From contig CM072341.1 of assembly GCA_036874045.1 (NCBI GenBank), positions 4,662,501-4,726,500 of the forward strand: 64,000 bases of DNA, in the 5' to 3' direction. The notes below the pieces were generated by a model. It saw only the letters and a program-made list of their open reading frames with translations. It had not been told where the DNA came from and ran no database searches. Each line of letters opens with the position of its first letter. Positions within the stretch are counted from its first letter, which is position 1. The DNA is from Cymodocea nodosa (taxonomy: Eukaryota > Streptophyta > Magnoliopsida > Alismatales > Cymodoceaceae). Below, piece by piece: positions 36,038 to 48,522 of this stretch. The position numbers and the translations under genes were made by a program.

Positions 36038-39000
36038 TTACACATCACATAGCCTACAAATACCTAAATTTAATCTAATGTTGCAGAATGTATTTTCGTG
36101 TAGAGGTTTTGTAAATATATCAGCTAATTGATTTTTACTAGACAAAATTCTAATTTAATTTTTCCTTTAATTACGTTATCTCTTAGAAAATGATGTCTAA
36201 CCTCTATATGCTTTGCTCTTGAATGTAAAACAGGATTTTTGGAAAGATTTATTGCAGAACTACTGTCACAATAAATTTCAGTTGTATCATAAGATAATCC
36301 AAAATCTTCTAAAGTTTGCCTTATCCACAGAATCTAAGTGCAACACAGTGCAGCAGCAACATATTCAGCTTCTGTAGTAGAAAGTGCTACACAGTTTTGC
36401 TTTTTACTAAACCATGACACCAAATTATTTCCCAATAATTGACATGTGCCACTGGTACTCTTTCTATCAGATTTAGATCCTACATAATTAGCATCAGTAT
36501 ATCCTATAAGATCTATTGAACTATCCTTAGAATAATACCGTCTGAAATTTTTAGTTCCTTGTATATATCTAAATATTCCTTTAACTACAATAAAGTGTGA
36601 TTCTTTAGGATCAGATTGAAATCTAGCATAAACACACACAGCGAACATAATATCAGGTCTACAAGCAGTCAAATAAAGTAAAGAACCAATCATACTTCTG
36701 TATTTTCTTTGATCTATAGATTTTCCTAGGTCATCAATATCTAACTTTAAAGTAGTACTACTCATAGGAGTTCCTCGAATCCTTGTATCATTAAAATTAA
36801 ATTTCTTAAGCATTTCATCTACATATTTTTCCTGATTTAAAAATATACCTTTATCCATTTGCTTAATTTGAAGTCCTAGAAAATATGAAAGTTCTCCTAT
36901 CATACTCATTTCAAACTAATTAGTTATCTCTTCAGAGAATATTTCTATCAACTTATCAGAGGTTGCTCCAAAGATTATATCATCCACGTATATTTGAACA
37001 ACAATCTGATCTTTACCATCTCTCTTAATAAATAGAGTATGATCCACTTTTCCCATGATATAGCCTTTTTCTATTAAAAAAGTAGACAATCTTTCATACC
37101 ATGATCTAGGTGCTTGCTTCAAACCATATAAGGCTTTCTTCAATTTATACACAAAGTCAAGATTTTTAATATCTTCAAATCCAGGTGGTTGTTTTACATA
37201 GACTTATGCATTAATTAAACCATTTAGAAATGCACTCTTTACATCCATTTGATATAATTTAAAATCCATATAACAAGCATAGGCCAATAATATTCTAATA
37301 CTTTCTAACCTAGCCATAGGAGCAAATGTTTCATCATAATCTAATCCTTCTTCCTGTGTATACCCTTGTGCAACTAATCTAGCTTTATTCCTTATAATTT
37401 GACCAGTTTCGTTAGTTTTGTTTCTAAAGATCCACTTTGTACCTATTATGGACTGATTTTCTAGTGGAGAGACCAATTCCCATACATCATTTCTGATGAA
37501 TTGATTTAGTTCTTCTTGCATTGCCACTATCTAATTTTCATCAGATAATGCTTCTTATATACTCCTTGGTTCCACCATAGAAACAAACATACACATACTA
37601 TTTAAATTTACTGAAGCTCTAGTTTTAACTCCCTCATTAATATTACCAATGACTTGAGTAATGGGATGTGATGAAGAATAACGCCAATTTCTCTGATTTT
37701 CCTCAATATTCTCATCAACATCTGAAAGTCCATCACTTTCATCATTACTTTGATCATTTAAGTTCATATTTTTGATTTTCTCAGATAAATCATCAATCTC
37801 TCTATTGATCTCTAACTTATTTGGAAAATTGATCAAGTCATCATTATCAGCTTTAGATTGAGATTCTCTAAGAGAATTTTCATTGAAGCTTACATGGAGG
37901 GTTTCTTTAATAGTCCTAGAAGTCTTGTTATATACTCTATAGGCTTTACTTCTAGTAGAGTAACCTACACAAATTCCTTCATCCGATTTGGCTTGAAATT
38001 TATCCCTTTTATCCTTAGTATTAAGAATAAAACACTTGCAGCCAAATGGTTTCATATAGGAAATTTTTGGAACCCTATTAAACATAATTTCAAAAGGAGT
38101 TTTATTAACATGAGGTCTTAAATGACTTCTATTAATAACATAACAAGCTGTATTTACTGCTTCAGCCCAAAGATTTTGAGGTAACTTATGTTCATTCAAC
38201 ATAGTTCTAGCCATTTCTTGAAGTGATCTATTCTTTCTCTCAACAACACCATTTTGACACGGTGCTCTTGGAAAAGAAAATCTGTAATCAATGCCATGCT
38301 CATTACAATAGTTATCCATTTGATCATTATCAAATTTAGTTCCATGATCACTCCTAAGTTTTTGAATAGAGTCACTTTGCTCATTCTAAACAAAATTGCA
38401 AAACATTTTAAATTTTTCAAAAACTTCTGTCTTAGATGTTAGAAAATATATCCAAGTGTATCTAGAGAAGTCATCTACTAAAACAAATACATACCGTTTA
38501 CCACCAAGACTCATGATTCTTGTTGGTCCAAATAGATCCTTATGTATAAGTTCTAAGACTCTCTTGCTTGAAATATCAGTTTTGGATTTAAAAGAGTTTT
38601 TGTGAAGTTTACCTAACTCACATGCATCACACATAAAGTTCTTTGAGTATTTAATATTTGGTAGACTTCTCACTAAATGTTTTCTAGATAGTTTATGTAA
38701 CAGTCTCATATTTATATGCCCAATCCTTCTATGCCATAGATATGCATCACTAGTTTCAGCTAGCAAACATGAATTTAAATCAACTACACCAGAAGGTAAA
38801 GATAAAATACATATAGAACCATTTCTTTTAGCAATAAACTTAATTTCATTTGTATTTTTATCAATTATTTTGCATACATTGTCGTCAAACACTACATAAT
38901 ATCCATTTTCAGTTAGTTTTATGACACTCATCAAATTAAATCCTAGGTTTTCTTCATATAGTACATTCGAAATAACACAAGTAGGAGTTATTTGAACATT

Positions 39001-39159
39001 GCCCATACCTATGATTTTATCTTTGCTTTTGTTTCCAAATGTTACACTTCCTTTCATGGTAATTGCAAAATTTTGTAATAGACTTTTTTGTCCGGTCATG
39101 TGACTTGACGCTCCACTGTTCAAGATCCATTTTGATGTTGTTTCCTCCTGCAACACAAA
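36038..39159 (-). pseudogene. pol: Element C pol (PR-IN-RT-RNase H)
   Basis: Protease begins just after the gag stop, but the catalytic box reads WILNSGASSHMT (about 39110-39140), so the essential Asp is Asn. Integrase (38100-38750) keeps HRRIGH...CDACELGK, VFVLVDDFSRYTW and GVVERKNRS. RT (37530-36600) has the YVDD box at about 36975. RNase H has LSTTEAEYVAAALC and then frameshifts near 36334 and 36150 before the shared CRLCDV end at 36038. In-frame stops lie near 38386, 37555, 37529, 37204 and 36916. It is the most complete copia pol in the window and shows the family's order and length best. Confidence 0.93.
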
Positions 39160-41421
39160 TTAAGAAAAACTTTTTCTTGGTACCCAATGTTGTTGAGGAC
39201 CAAGTTCATTAAATGCATATTTCTTCTTTTTGTTTAAAAATAGTTTAACATTTTCATTTATATTCTTATTAGTTTTAAGTACTATTGATTTATCATTAGC
39301 TTCATACTCACATATACCATTATTGCTTTTGCAATCATTCTTTTTGTTTTCAGATGTAGTAGTATAATCAAGACCAAACATATTTTTATCAGATGTTAAT
39401 TTATTTTGGTCATGCTTATACATTTCTGTAAGTTCATACCAAGATTTTGTACTTGTATTAACACTTTCCGTACATACAAAATCTTTTTCTACACAAGAAT
39501 TTTTTGTTTTATCACATGCAGAATTAGTAATTGGTCTAATACCAGTGTATTGAATTACATGCTCAGGTTTCTAAATTTTTAGTTTACTATAATTATCTGA
39601 AATTTTAGAAACATTAGAAACTGAATTTCCAGAACAAGAAACAAGATTTTTAAAAACATTTATGGTCATGTTAGAAGTACAATTTGACAAATCACATTGA
39701 TTTATATTATTACTGCATGATTCATCCCTTGAAGTACCTACTTCTACATATTTATTACCTTGTTTCATAATAAAAGGAATTTTAGTCTTAGATTTACTTG
39801 AACTGCAACTAATAAATCCATTATTGGTTTGAGATTCAAGATATTCAGGATAATCAAATCCTAAGCCAAATTTATAAGACACCGTAGGGGTACTAGTTAG
39901 TTTGTCTAACTTAGTTTGACTTAAATTCCATTTCTCAAAGGTAGAATTTAAATCTTGCTCTCTCAGTTTTAATTTATCTATCTCTAATTCAAGTTCATTT
40001 ATATTGTTTCTCAACATTTCATTTTCAGATTCTATCTTTAATTTTTCAGCATTTATATTCTGTATTTGTTCATGCAAGATACATTCATTAAATCTAAATT
40101 TTTGCAAATCTCTAGCATGATTTTCATTATCACATTTAAACTTTTCTAAAGTAGTAGACAGGAAACAATTTTCTTCTTCTATAATGGATGAAGATTTTCT
40201 AATATTCTTATTTTCTAGTTTACATACTTTAAGTTTTTGTAATAATGCATGATAAGCACATAATAATTCATCAAAGTTGAAATCTGAATGACTTTCAGGA
40301 TCAGATATTACCTTAGACTCATCTGCCATGAAGCACACATGAGCAACATCTTCTAACTCTTGTTCTCCTTCTGAATGTGAAGATTTTGATGATGATTCCT
40401 CAGATTCAGACTCTTCAGACGTGTCATCCCAAGTGACCTTCAAAGCCTTTTTCTTGTAAAACTTTTTCTGAGTTTTCTAAGCCGTCTTCTTCTGATTTGT
40501 CCTACTTTGCTTTTCATTTTTCCTCATAGGACAATTTGGAGAAAGATGTCTAGGTTTCTTACAATTGTAACATACATACTTTCTGGATGAAGAATTCATG
40601 TCATTCAATGATTTTGACGTTGAGGGTTTATCATTTTTGTTCCTTTGCTGTTTCCTAGCTTTCCATGCTTTCTTGAATTTCCTAGTCAGCAAAATCAAAT
40701 CCTCGTCAGAATCAGTAGATATATCAGAATCTGAATTAATTTCGAAGGCTATTTCTTTCTTCATTTTTAGTTTATTGTGACTCAGTGATTCATTTAATTG
40801 AACTTCATAAGTTGTTAAATTTCCTATAAGTTCATTCATAGAATAAACATTTAAATCTCGTGATTCCTCAATTGATGTTACTTTTTGAGACCATTTAGAA
40901 TTTAGGGATCTGAGAATTTTCCTCACCAAATCCTTCTGTTCAAAATTCTTTCCTAAATATTTTAAAGAGTTTATGATATCAAGAAATCTGGAAAACATCT
41001 CAGAAATATTTTCGTCTTCATGCATCTTAAAGAGTTCATACTTATGAATCAACATGTTTATTTTTGTCTCTTTAACTTGAGAAGTACCTCTATGTGAAAC
41101 TTCTAATGCATGCCACACCTCATAAGCAGATTTATATGCTGACACTTTACTGAACTGTTCATAACTCAATGCACAAAATAAAATATTTAAGCCCTTAGCA
41201 TTCAGAGTTTCATTTTCTTTTTTAGTAATTGTCCAAGTATTATAAGTAGTAGTTAACGAAGTATATGGTTTAGAAATCATGAACCACAACTTATGATCTA
41301 TACTTTGAAGAAAAACAGTCATCCTATATTTCCAATATTCAAAATGTATTCCATCAAATAAAGGAGGACGATTAAGATTTTGGCCTTCATATAAAGAAAA
41401 ATTACCATTTCCAGTAGCCAT
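39160..41421 (-). pseudogene. gag: Element C gag with long coiled-coil extension, two premature stops
   Basis: The ATG at 41421 (MATGNGNFSLYEGQNLNRPP) starts a copia gag. The gag domain covers residues 1-200, a CCHC zinc knuckle (CYNCKKPRHLSPNC) lies near residue 280, and then comes an acidic serine-rich block (EESESEESSSKSS) and about 300 residues rich in K/E/L/N heptads, a probable coiled coil (40300-39900). Premature TAG codons at 40477 and 39571 both look like CAG decay. The terminal TAA at 39160-39162 is in frame with pol and is also present in A and D. At about 750 residues this is far longer than a typical copia gag and fits the Sirevirus/Maximus type. Confidence 0.9.
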
Positions 41422-41607
41422 TTTACCTTAGATTTTTCAACCTATTTGATTTTAAACAGTCTAAAAACTTTAAAACAACGTGAGCCTTAAATCAATAGAG
41501 TTAAACGTATGCTTAGATATTAATTTCTGTTTAAAAACAAGGAAGGTAGAATAAGCAATGATATTAAATAAGTTGGTATCGATTTTATATCAAAGATTAT
41601 TAACAAA

Positions 41608-41619
41608 GCTCTGATACCA
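41608..41619 (-). other. Primer-binding site of element C
   Basis: GCTCTGATACCA on the plus strand is the exact complement of TGGTATCAGAGC, two bases from the LTR end. It indicates initiator tRNA-Met priming. Confidence 0.94.
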
Positions 41620-41621
41620 CT

Positions 41622-43231
41622 TGTAGGATCGTATGGCTATACAAGAGGGGGCTGAATTGTGTTTTTCAACATTTTCGAATTGAATTGAAACTTTAAAACT
41701 CAAAAACAAGTCGAGACATTGTTTTCATAAAATCATTTTTATTCAAGGTTTCAATTACAATATACAATTCAATTCTCCTCAGAAATTGTAGATACAATTA
41801 TATTTCGATACCATGTATCATCTAAACAATTTCATAACTACAAACAGAGAAAACTAATTTGCAGAATTTAAAACTTTTCTCCCTGTTTAAGATCTTTCTT
41901 CTTCTTCTTTTTCTTCTTTAGCAATTCTTCAATGACGAATATCTTGTCTTTTCATGCCTCACCGAATTTGCTTTCTTCTAATACTTTAAATCTTCAGTGA
42001 CGAAAATCTTACCTTTTTATGCTTCACTGAACTTTCTTCCACTTGAGAGATTTTCCCCGAGAAGGTGTTTTTGATCCCTGAAAAAGATTTTTCTTTTGGT
42101 GTGCAGGGATGGTTTGATCCTTGAAAAGATTTTTCGTTTTATGTGCAAGGATAAATTGATCAACTAGAATTCTATGCCTTTTATATTGTATCTTCATTTC
42201 ATGCATATCTTTCACGTTTAACCACCACCAATTTTCCACTTCTCCACGTCTTTTCTTTTTCCTTCATCGAAACACACACGTTCTAACCCACGTTTATATT
42301 TCGAATTTTCTTTAATCATCTGTCTTGGATCTTTAAAAAATTTCTTGCAAAATAAACTTTCTCGTCCAAAAGTTTTTCATCAGTGCAATATGAAGTCGTT
42401 ACTTTAATATTAACTAAATGAGTAACACAAGTATATATATAACTTAACGTTTCTAACTTAACAAGTTCCTCATGTGCCATTTCACGTGACAAGTATTGTA
42501 GCTAACTCAACGAACTATGTCCGTGGTGTTATGCTATCTCAACCAACCATATCTGTTGTGTTATGATAACTCAACGAACCATCTCCGTTGTGTTATGATA
42601 ACTCAACGAACCAGTAATAAACAAATGTTTTTATAATAAGAATTTTACCACATGCAAAAATAACAACTTAAGTTTATAACGCTAACCTAACGCGTTGCCT
42701 TAGTGTTCAATATAGCAACTCAACGCGTTTAGTTATGTTAGCTTAACGAGTTAAACATGTGCACCTCACGTGATACAATACAACATTCGTAACTTATAAT
42801 TTCACCACGTGTATAACATTAACTTAACAAGTTTGTCTCTTCTTTTACTCACTAACGTAACGAGTTATCACATGACCTATTTTAACCTTTAAGCCTCTAA
42901 CTTAATGAGTTATCACGTGACCTCTATACAAACAAAACTCTAACTTAACGAGTTGTCTAAACGTGCATTGTTCATGATACAGAAGATATAACATTAAAAC
43001 ATATCATGCTTTTCAATAAAAACACACGTTAACTTAACGTTTAGCTAAATGAGAAATTAATGCAACGAAACGACTAGTTATTAACTTCAGATCGAATACA
43101 AACAAGTATTTATATCAGTAAGCTTTTTCTGTATTAATTGATGATTTTAATTTCTTTTCACAAGCAATAGTAATTGAGCAAATATGATTATTTTCATTCA
43201 GCACACATCATCAAAACAAAAATACTCAACA
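41622..43231 (-). repeat. 5' LTR of element C
   Basis: TGTAGGATCG...CTCAACA, 1610 bp. It is colinear with the 3' LTR except for one extra unit of about 32 bp (CTCAACGAACCATCTCCG...) at 42575-42612, where the partner has one unit fewer. Confidence 0.93.
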
Positions 43232-43865
43232 GAAGTACTCATAGGAGTTCCTCGAATCCTTGTATCATTAAAATTAAATTTCTTAAGCATTTCATCTATA
43301 TATTTTTCCTAATTTAAAAATATACCTTTATCCATTTGCTTAATTTGAAGTCCTAGAAAATATGAAAGTTCTCCAATCATACTCATTTCAAACTGATTAA
43401 TCATCTCTTCAGAGAATATTTTTATCAACTTATCAGAGGTTGCTCCAAAGATTATATCATCCACGTATATTTGAACAACAATTTGATCTTTACCGTCTCT
43501 CTTGATAAATAGAGTATGATCCACTTTTCCCATGATATTGCCTTTTCTATTAAAAAAGTAGATAATCTTTCATACCATGATCTAGGTGCTTGCTTCAAAC
43601 CATATAAGGCTTTCTTCAATTTATACTCAAAGTCAGGATTTTTAATATCTTCAAATCCAGGTGGTTGTTTTACATAGACTTCTTCATTAATTAAACCATT
43701 TAGAAATGCACTCTTTACATCCATTTGAAATAATTTAAAATCCATATAACAAGCAGAGGCCAATAATATTCTAATACATTCTAACCTAGCCACAGGAGCA
43801 AATGTTTTATCATAATCTAGTCTTTCTCTTTCTTCTTGTGTATACCCTTGTGCAACTAATCTAGC
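43232..43865 (-). pseudogene. pol: Element B RT fragment upstream of element C insertion
   Basis: The minus strand reads [56 protein letters not shown] and YVDDIIFGATSD. It ends at the GAAGT target, after which the gene continues at 30119. A frameshift lies near 43535. The segment begins at a deletion junction with gag at about 43866. Confidence 0.9.
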
Positions 43866-45328
43866 TTTCTCAGTTTTAATTTATCTATCTCTACCTCAAG
43901 ATCATTTATATTGTTTCTCAACATTTCATTTTCAGATTCTATCTTTAATTTTTCAGCATTTGTATTTTGTATTTGTTCATGCAAGACACATTCATTAAAT
44001 CTAAATTTATGCAAATCTCTAGCATGATTTTCATTATCACATTTAAACTTTTCTAAAGTAGTAGACATGAAACAATTTTCTTCTTCCAGAATGGATAAAG
44101 AGTTTTCGATACTCTTATTTTCCAATTTACAAACTTTAAGTTTTTGTAATAATGCATGATAAGCACATAATAATTCATCAAAGTTAAAATCTGAATGACT
44201 TTTAGGATCAGATATTACCTCAGACTCATCTACCATGAAGCACACATGAGCAACGTCTTCTAACTCTTGTTCTCCTTCTGAATGTGAAGATTTTGATGAT
44301 GATTCCTCATATTCAGACTCTTCAGACGTGTCATCCTAAGTGACCTTCAAAGCCTTTTTCTTGTAAAAATTTTTCTGTGTTTTCTATGCCGTCTTCTTCT
44401 GATTTGTCCTACTTTGCTTTTCATTTTTCCTTATAGGACAATCTAGAGAAAGATGTCCAGGTTTCTTACAGTTGTAACATACATACTTTCTGGATGAAGA
44501 ATTCTTGTCATTTAGTGATTTTGACATTGAGGGTTTGTCATTTCTGTTCCTTTGCTATTTCCTAGCTTTCCATGCTTTCTTGAATTTCCTAGTCAACAAA
44601 ATCAAATCCTCGTCAAAATCAGTAGATATATCAGAATCTGAATTAATTTCAAAGGCTATTTATTTCTTCATTTTTGGTTTGTTGTGACTCAGTGATTCAT
44701 TTAATTGAACTTCATAAGCTGTTAAGTTTCCTATAAGTTCATTCATGGTATAAACATTTAAATCTCGTGATTCCTTAATTAATGTTACTTTCTGAGGCCA
44801 TTTAGAACTTAGGGATCTGAGAATTTTCCTCACCAAATCCTTCTGTTCAAAATTCTTTCCTAAGTATTTTAAAGAGTTTATGATATCAAGAAATCTGGAA
44901 AACATCTCAGAAATACTTTTGTCTTCATGCATCTTAAAGAGTTCATACTTATGAATCAACATGCTTATTTTAGTCTCTTTAACTTGAGAAGTACCTTCAT
45001 GTGAAACTTCTAATGTATGCCACACCTTATAAGCAGATTTATATGTCGACACTTTACTGAACTGTTCATAACTCAATGCACAAAATAAAATATTTAAGCC
45101 CTTAGCATTTAGTGTTTAATTTTCTTTTTCAGTAATTGTCTAAGAATTATAAGGGGTAGATAACAGAGTATATGGTTTAGAAATCATGAACCACAACTTA
45201 TGATCTATATTTTGAAGAAAAATAGTCATCCTATATTTCCAATATTCAAAATGTATTCCATCAAATAAAGGAGGACGATTAAGATTTTGGTCTTCATATA
45301 AAGAAAAATTACCATTTCTAGTAGCCAT
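43866..45328 (-). pseudogene. gag: Element B gag, 3' part deleted
   Basis: The start MATRNGNFSLYEDQNLNRPP at 45328 is homologous to element C. The copia gag domain, an intact-looking knuckle region (about 44440-44480), an acidic Ser-rich block and a coiled-coil part (44245-43870) follow. The frame then runs into RT sequence through a deletion that removed the gag end, protease and integrase. Stops lie near 45140, 44660 and 44330. Confidence 0.87.
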
Positions 45329-45514
45329 CTTACCTTATATTTTTCAACCTATTTGATTTTAAATAGTCTAAAAACTTTAAAACAACTTGAGCCTTATATC
45401 AAGAAAGTTAAATGTATGCTTAGATATTAATGTCTGTTTAAAAACAAGGAAGGTAGAATAAGCACTGATATTAAATAAGTTGGTATTGATTTTATATCAA
45501 AGATTATTAACAAA

Positions 45515-45526
45515 GCTCTGATACCA
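45515..45526 (-). other. Primer-binding site of element B
   Basis: GCTCTGATACCA on the plus strand, an exact complement of the initiator tRNA-Met PBS, next to the LTR end at 45529. Confidence 0.93.
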
Positions 45527-45528
45527 CT

Positions 45529-47008
45529 TGTGGATCGTATGGCTATACAAGAGGGGGCTGAATTGTGTTTTTCAACATTTTCGAATTTAATTGAAACTTT
45601 AAAACTCAAAAACAAGTCGAGACACTATTTTCATAAAATCATTTTTATTCAAGGTTTCAATTAAAATATACAATTCAATTCTCCTCAGAAATTATAGATG
45701 CAATTATATCTCGATACCACGTATCATCTAAACAATTTCATAACTACAAACAGAGAAAACTAATTTGCGGAATTTAAAACATTTCTCCCTGTTTGAGATC
45801 TTTCTTCTTCTTCTTCTCTTTCTTCTTTAGCAATTCTTCAGTGACGAATATCCTGTCTTCTTATGCTTCACCGAATTTGCTTTCTTTTGATACTTTAAAT
45901 CTTTAGTGACATATATCTTACCTTTTTATGCTTCACTAAATTTTCTTCTAGTTGAGAGATTTGCCCCGAAGAGGTGTTTTTGATCCCTGAAAAGATTTTT
46001 CATTTGATGTGCAGGGATAATTTGATCGACGAGAATTCTATGCCCTTTTATACTGTATCTTCATTTCATGCATATCCTCCACGTTTAATCACTACCAGTT
46101 TTCCACTTCTTCACATCTTTTCTTTTTCCTTCATCAGAAGACACATGTTCTGACCCATGTTTACATTTTGAATTTTCTTTAATCATCAGTCTTGGATCTT
46201 TGAAAAATTTCCTGCAAAATAAACTTTCTTGTCCAAAATTTTTCATCAGTGTAATAAGAAGTCATTACTTTATTGTTAACTAAACGAGTAACATAAGTAT
46301 ATATATAACTTAACGTTTCTAATTTAACGAGTTCCTTATATGCCAATTCACATGACTAGTATTGTAGCTAACTCAACAAACTAAGTCTGTGGTGTTACGT
46401 AGCTCAACGAACCATCTCCGTTGTGTTACAATAACTTAACAAACCAGTGATAAACAAATGTTTTTATAATAAGAATTTTACCATGTGCAAAAATAACTTC
46501 AGTTTATAATGCTAACCTAACACGTTGCCTTAGTGTTCAATATAGGAACTCAACGCGTTTAGTTATGTTAAACATGTGCACCTCACGTGATACAATATAA
46601 CATTCATAACTTATAATTTCACCACATGTATAACACTAACTTAACGAGTTCGTCTCTTCTTTTACTCACTAACTTAACGAGTTCTCATGTGACCTAATTT
46701 AACCTTTAAGCCTTTAACTTAACGAGTTCTCACGTGATCTCTATACAAATAATGCTCTAACTTAATGAGTTGTCTGAACGTGCACTGTACATGATACAGA
46801 AAATATAACTTTAAAACATATCATGCTTTTCAATAAAAACACATGTTAACAACTTAGTATAATTTCAGATCCAATATAGACAAGTATTTATATCAATAAA
46901 CTTTTTTTGTATTAATTGATGATTTTAACTTCTTTTCACAAGCAATAGTAATTGAGCAAATATGATTATTTTCATTTAGCACACATCATCAAAACAAAAT
47001 ACTCAACA
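45529..47008 (-). repeat. 5' LTR of element B
   Basis: It begins TGTGGATCG (one A lost compared with TGTAGGATCG) and ends CTCAACA before GTTTT. At 1480 bp it is about 70 bp shorter than its partner, mainly through losses near 46565 and 46850. Older decay than element C is visible as CACATG or CATGTG in place of CACGTG. Confidence 0.92.
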
Positions 47009-47013
47009 GTTTT

Positions 47014-48440
47014 TATGCTTAATTTTGTTGGGAATCAAAAATTACAATATCAATAGGATATATGAAGTTTTTGATTTTAATTAAGACATCCTCTATTTTT
47101 CCTCTAAGGTATCTTATACTTCTATCAGCTAATTGAATAATAGTCCTAATAGGGATTAAGCTTTCTAATCCTAAGGATGCAAATATATCACTTGGCATAA
47201 CATTTATACATGCACCTAAGTCTATTAAGGTTCTTTCTAGAATGATATTTCCTATGGTGCATGATATAATAGGAATTCCAAGATCAGATAACCTTTTAGG
47301 AATTTGTGGCAGAAATAGGGAACTACTTTACTCAGCTAAAAATACTTTCCTTAAAACTTTTCGCTCTCTTTTTTTAGTACACCAATCCTTAAGAAATTTA
47401 GCACAAGGTGGCATTTTTTGCAATAAGTCTAACAAAGGAATGTTAACTTGTACTTTTTCAAAAATTTCTCTAATTTTTTCTTGTTTTTTAGGAAATGTCT
47501 ATTGTAATCTTTTAGGATAGGGTACTAATGATTGTGATTTAAAAGATTCTTTTTCTTTCATTTAATTTATTTGGTCATTTTTAGTCTCATTTTCAGATTC
47601 ATATTTTTCTTCATTGATTTCTATATTTTCAGTTATTACATTTTCATTATCATTTTGATTTTTTCTCTTATCCACCTTCATATTATTTTCTTTTTGAATT
47701 CTTGGTGGTATATCAGTTCCAGATCTTAATGTTATACATTCATCTTCCAGATTTTCGTTACATTCTTGATGTTCTTGTATATCATTTTCGTGATTATGAT
47801 CTTCAACTATTTTTAGTTTTAAATTGCATTCTTTAAATTCTATTGCATTAGTATTTTCTTTTGTTTGTATGTCTTGCAAATTATGCAGATCTGTAACATG
47901 AAAGTTTTCATTTGTGTTTTCTTGTTGCATTACTTGTAATTTCATTGTAAATTCATCCAATGCTTTTAGTTTTCTTTCCAAATCATCTAATCTCATTGCA
48001 TTCAATTTTTGATCAATTTTCATTATGGTTTTTTCAGTTTCGTAAATGATATTAATTTTAGGTTCTGAATATTCTTCTCTATAGTTTAATTGGTTGACTT
48101 CCTGTTGTTGAAACATATATTGTTCCAGTTTGTTCATGTTTTTCTCTAAGCTATGCTCCAGTCTATTATACCTATCTCAAACTTCCTTGTCTCTCAACAT
48201 ATTACACATTCTAAGCTGACCATTAGTTGGGTAAACCATAGGATTCTCATACTAAGATCTATTATATTGAAGATAATTCATTTGTTGTTCATGTGATCTA
48301 ACCATTTGCAATCGTCTCAATTTCACACAATTAGAAATGTCGTGACCTTCCAACTTACAAAATTCACATATGCTAACTACAACTTTCAGAAATCTTTGAG
48401 CATAAGCATATGTCATATTCTCAATTATAGAATAAAACAC
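47014..48440 (-). pseudogene. gag-pro: Element G gag zinc knuckle, linker and protease N-terminal part
   Basis: Read on the minus strand there is a CCHC zinc knuckle (CEFCKLEGHDISNC, about 48328-48369), a K/E/N-rich coiled-coil linker (47562-48137) with CITLRSGTDIPP (an Athila gag landmark), and an aspartic protease with DLGACINVMPSDIF (about 47195-47235), then LADRSIRYLRGKIEDVL. It is cut at 47013 by element B and resumes at 23660. The usual Athila gag N-terminal domain is absent: only about 60 bases separate this part from the PBS. Confidence 0.85.
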
Positions 48441-48497
48441 ACAACACTCCTCTTGCTATTAAAACAAAACAGCACTTACAGTTGCTTAGCTTCTCAA

Positions 48498-48515
48498 TCC
48501 CTGGCAACGGCGCAA
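48498..48515 (-). other. tRNA-Asp-type primer-binding site of element G
   Basis: TCCCTGGCAACGGCGCAA on the plus strand differs by two bases from the 3' end of plant tRNA-Asp (TCCCCGGCAACGGCGCCA). It is therefore the PBS of a minus-strand Athila-type element. Nothing upstream folds as a tRNA gene. Confidence 0.85.
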
Positions 48516-48522
48516 AAAAACT

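Larger units (their letters stand above)
30125..43231 (-). mobile_element. Element C: Sirevirus-like copia element, best preserved copy, nested in element B
   Basis: The LTRs lie at 30125-31705 (3') and 41622-43231 (5'), with GAAGT at 30120-30124 and 43232-43236. The minus-strand order is PBS 41608-41619, gag from 41421, pol to 36038, spacer, ORF3 34450-32202, PPTs, LTR. Gag and pol run in one frame from 41421 to about 36334, interrupted only by stop codons, several of them CAA/CAG-type decay. It is younger than element B, into whose RT gene it is inserted. Confidence 0.95.
23666..47008 (-). mobile_element. Element B: Sirevirus-like copia element, internally deleted and split by element C
   Basis: The LTRs lie at 23666-25215 (3') and 45529-47008 (5'), flanked by GTTTT. 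Read on the minus strand: PBS 45515-45526, gag from 45328, a gag-to-pol deletion junction at about 43866, RT until 43232, element C inserted (30125-43231), the RT end and RNase H (29413-30124), spacer, ORF3 (25691-27826), PPTs and 3' LTR. Relative to element C, about 2.6 kb from the gag tail through protease, integrase and the start of RT is missing. Confidence 0.92.

Noticed and set aside
48498-48515. Possible tRNA-Asp gene fragment
   Set aside because: Only the 3' 18 bases match tRNA-Asp. There is no acceptor stem partner or anticodon arm, and the position next to an Athila LTR and gag explains it as a primer-binding site.
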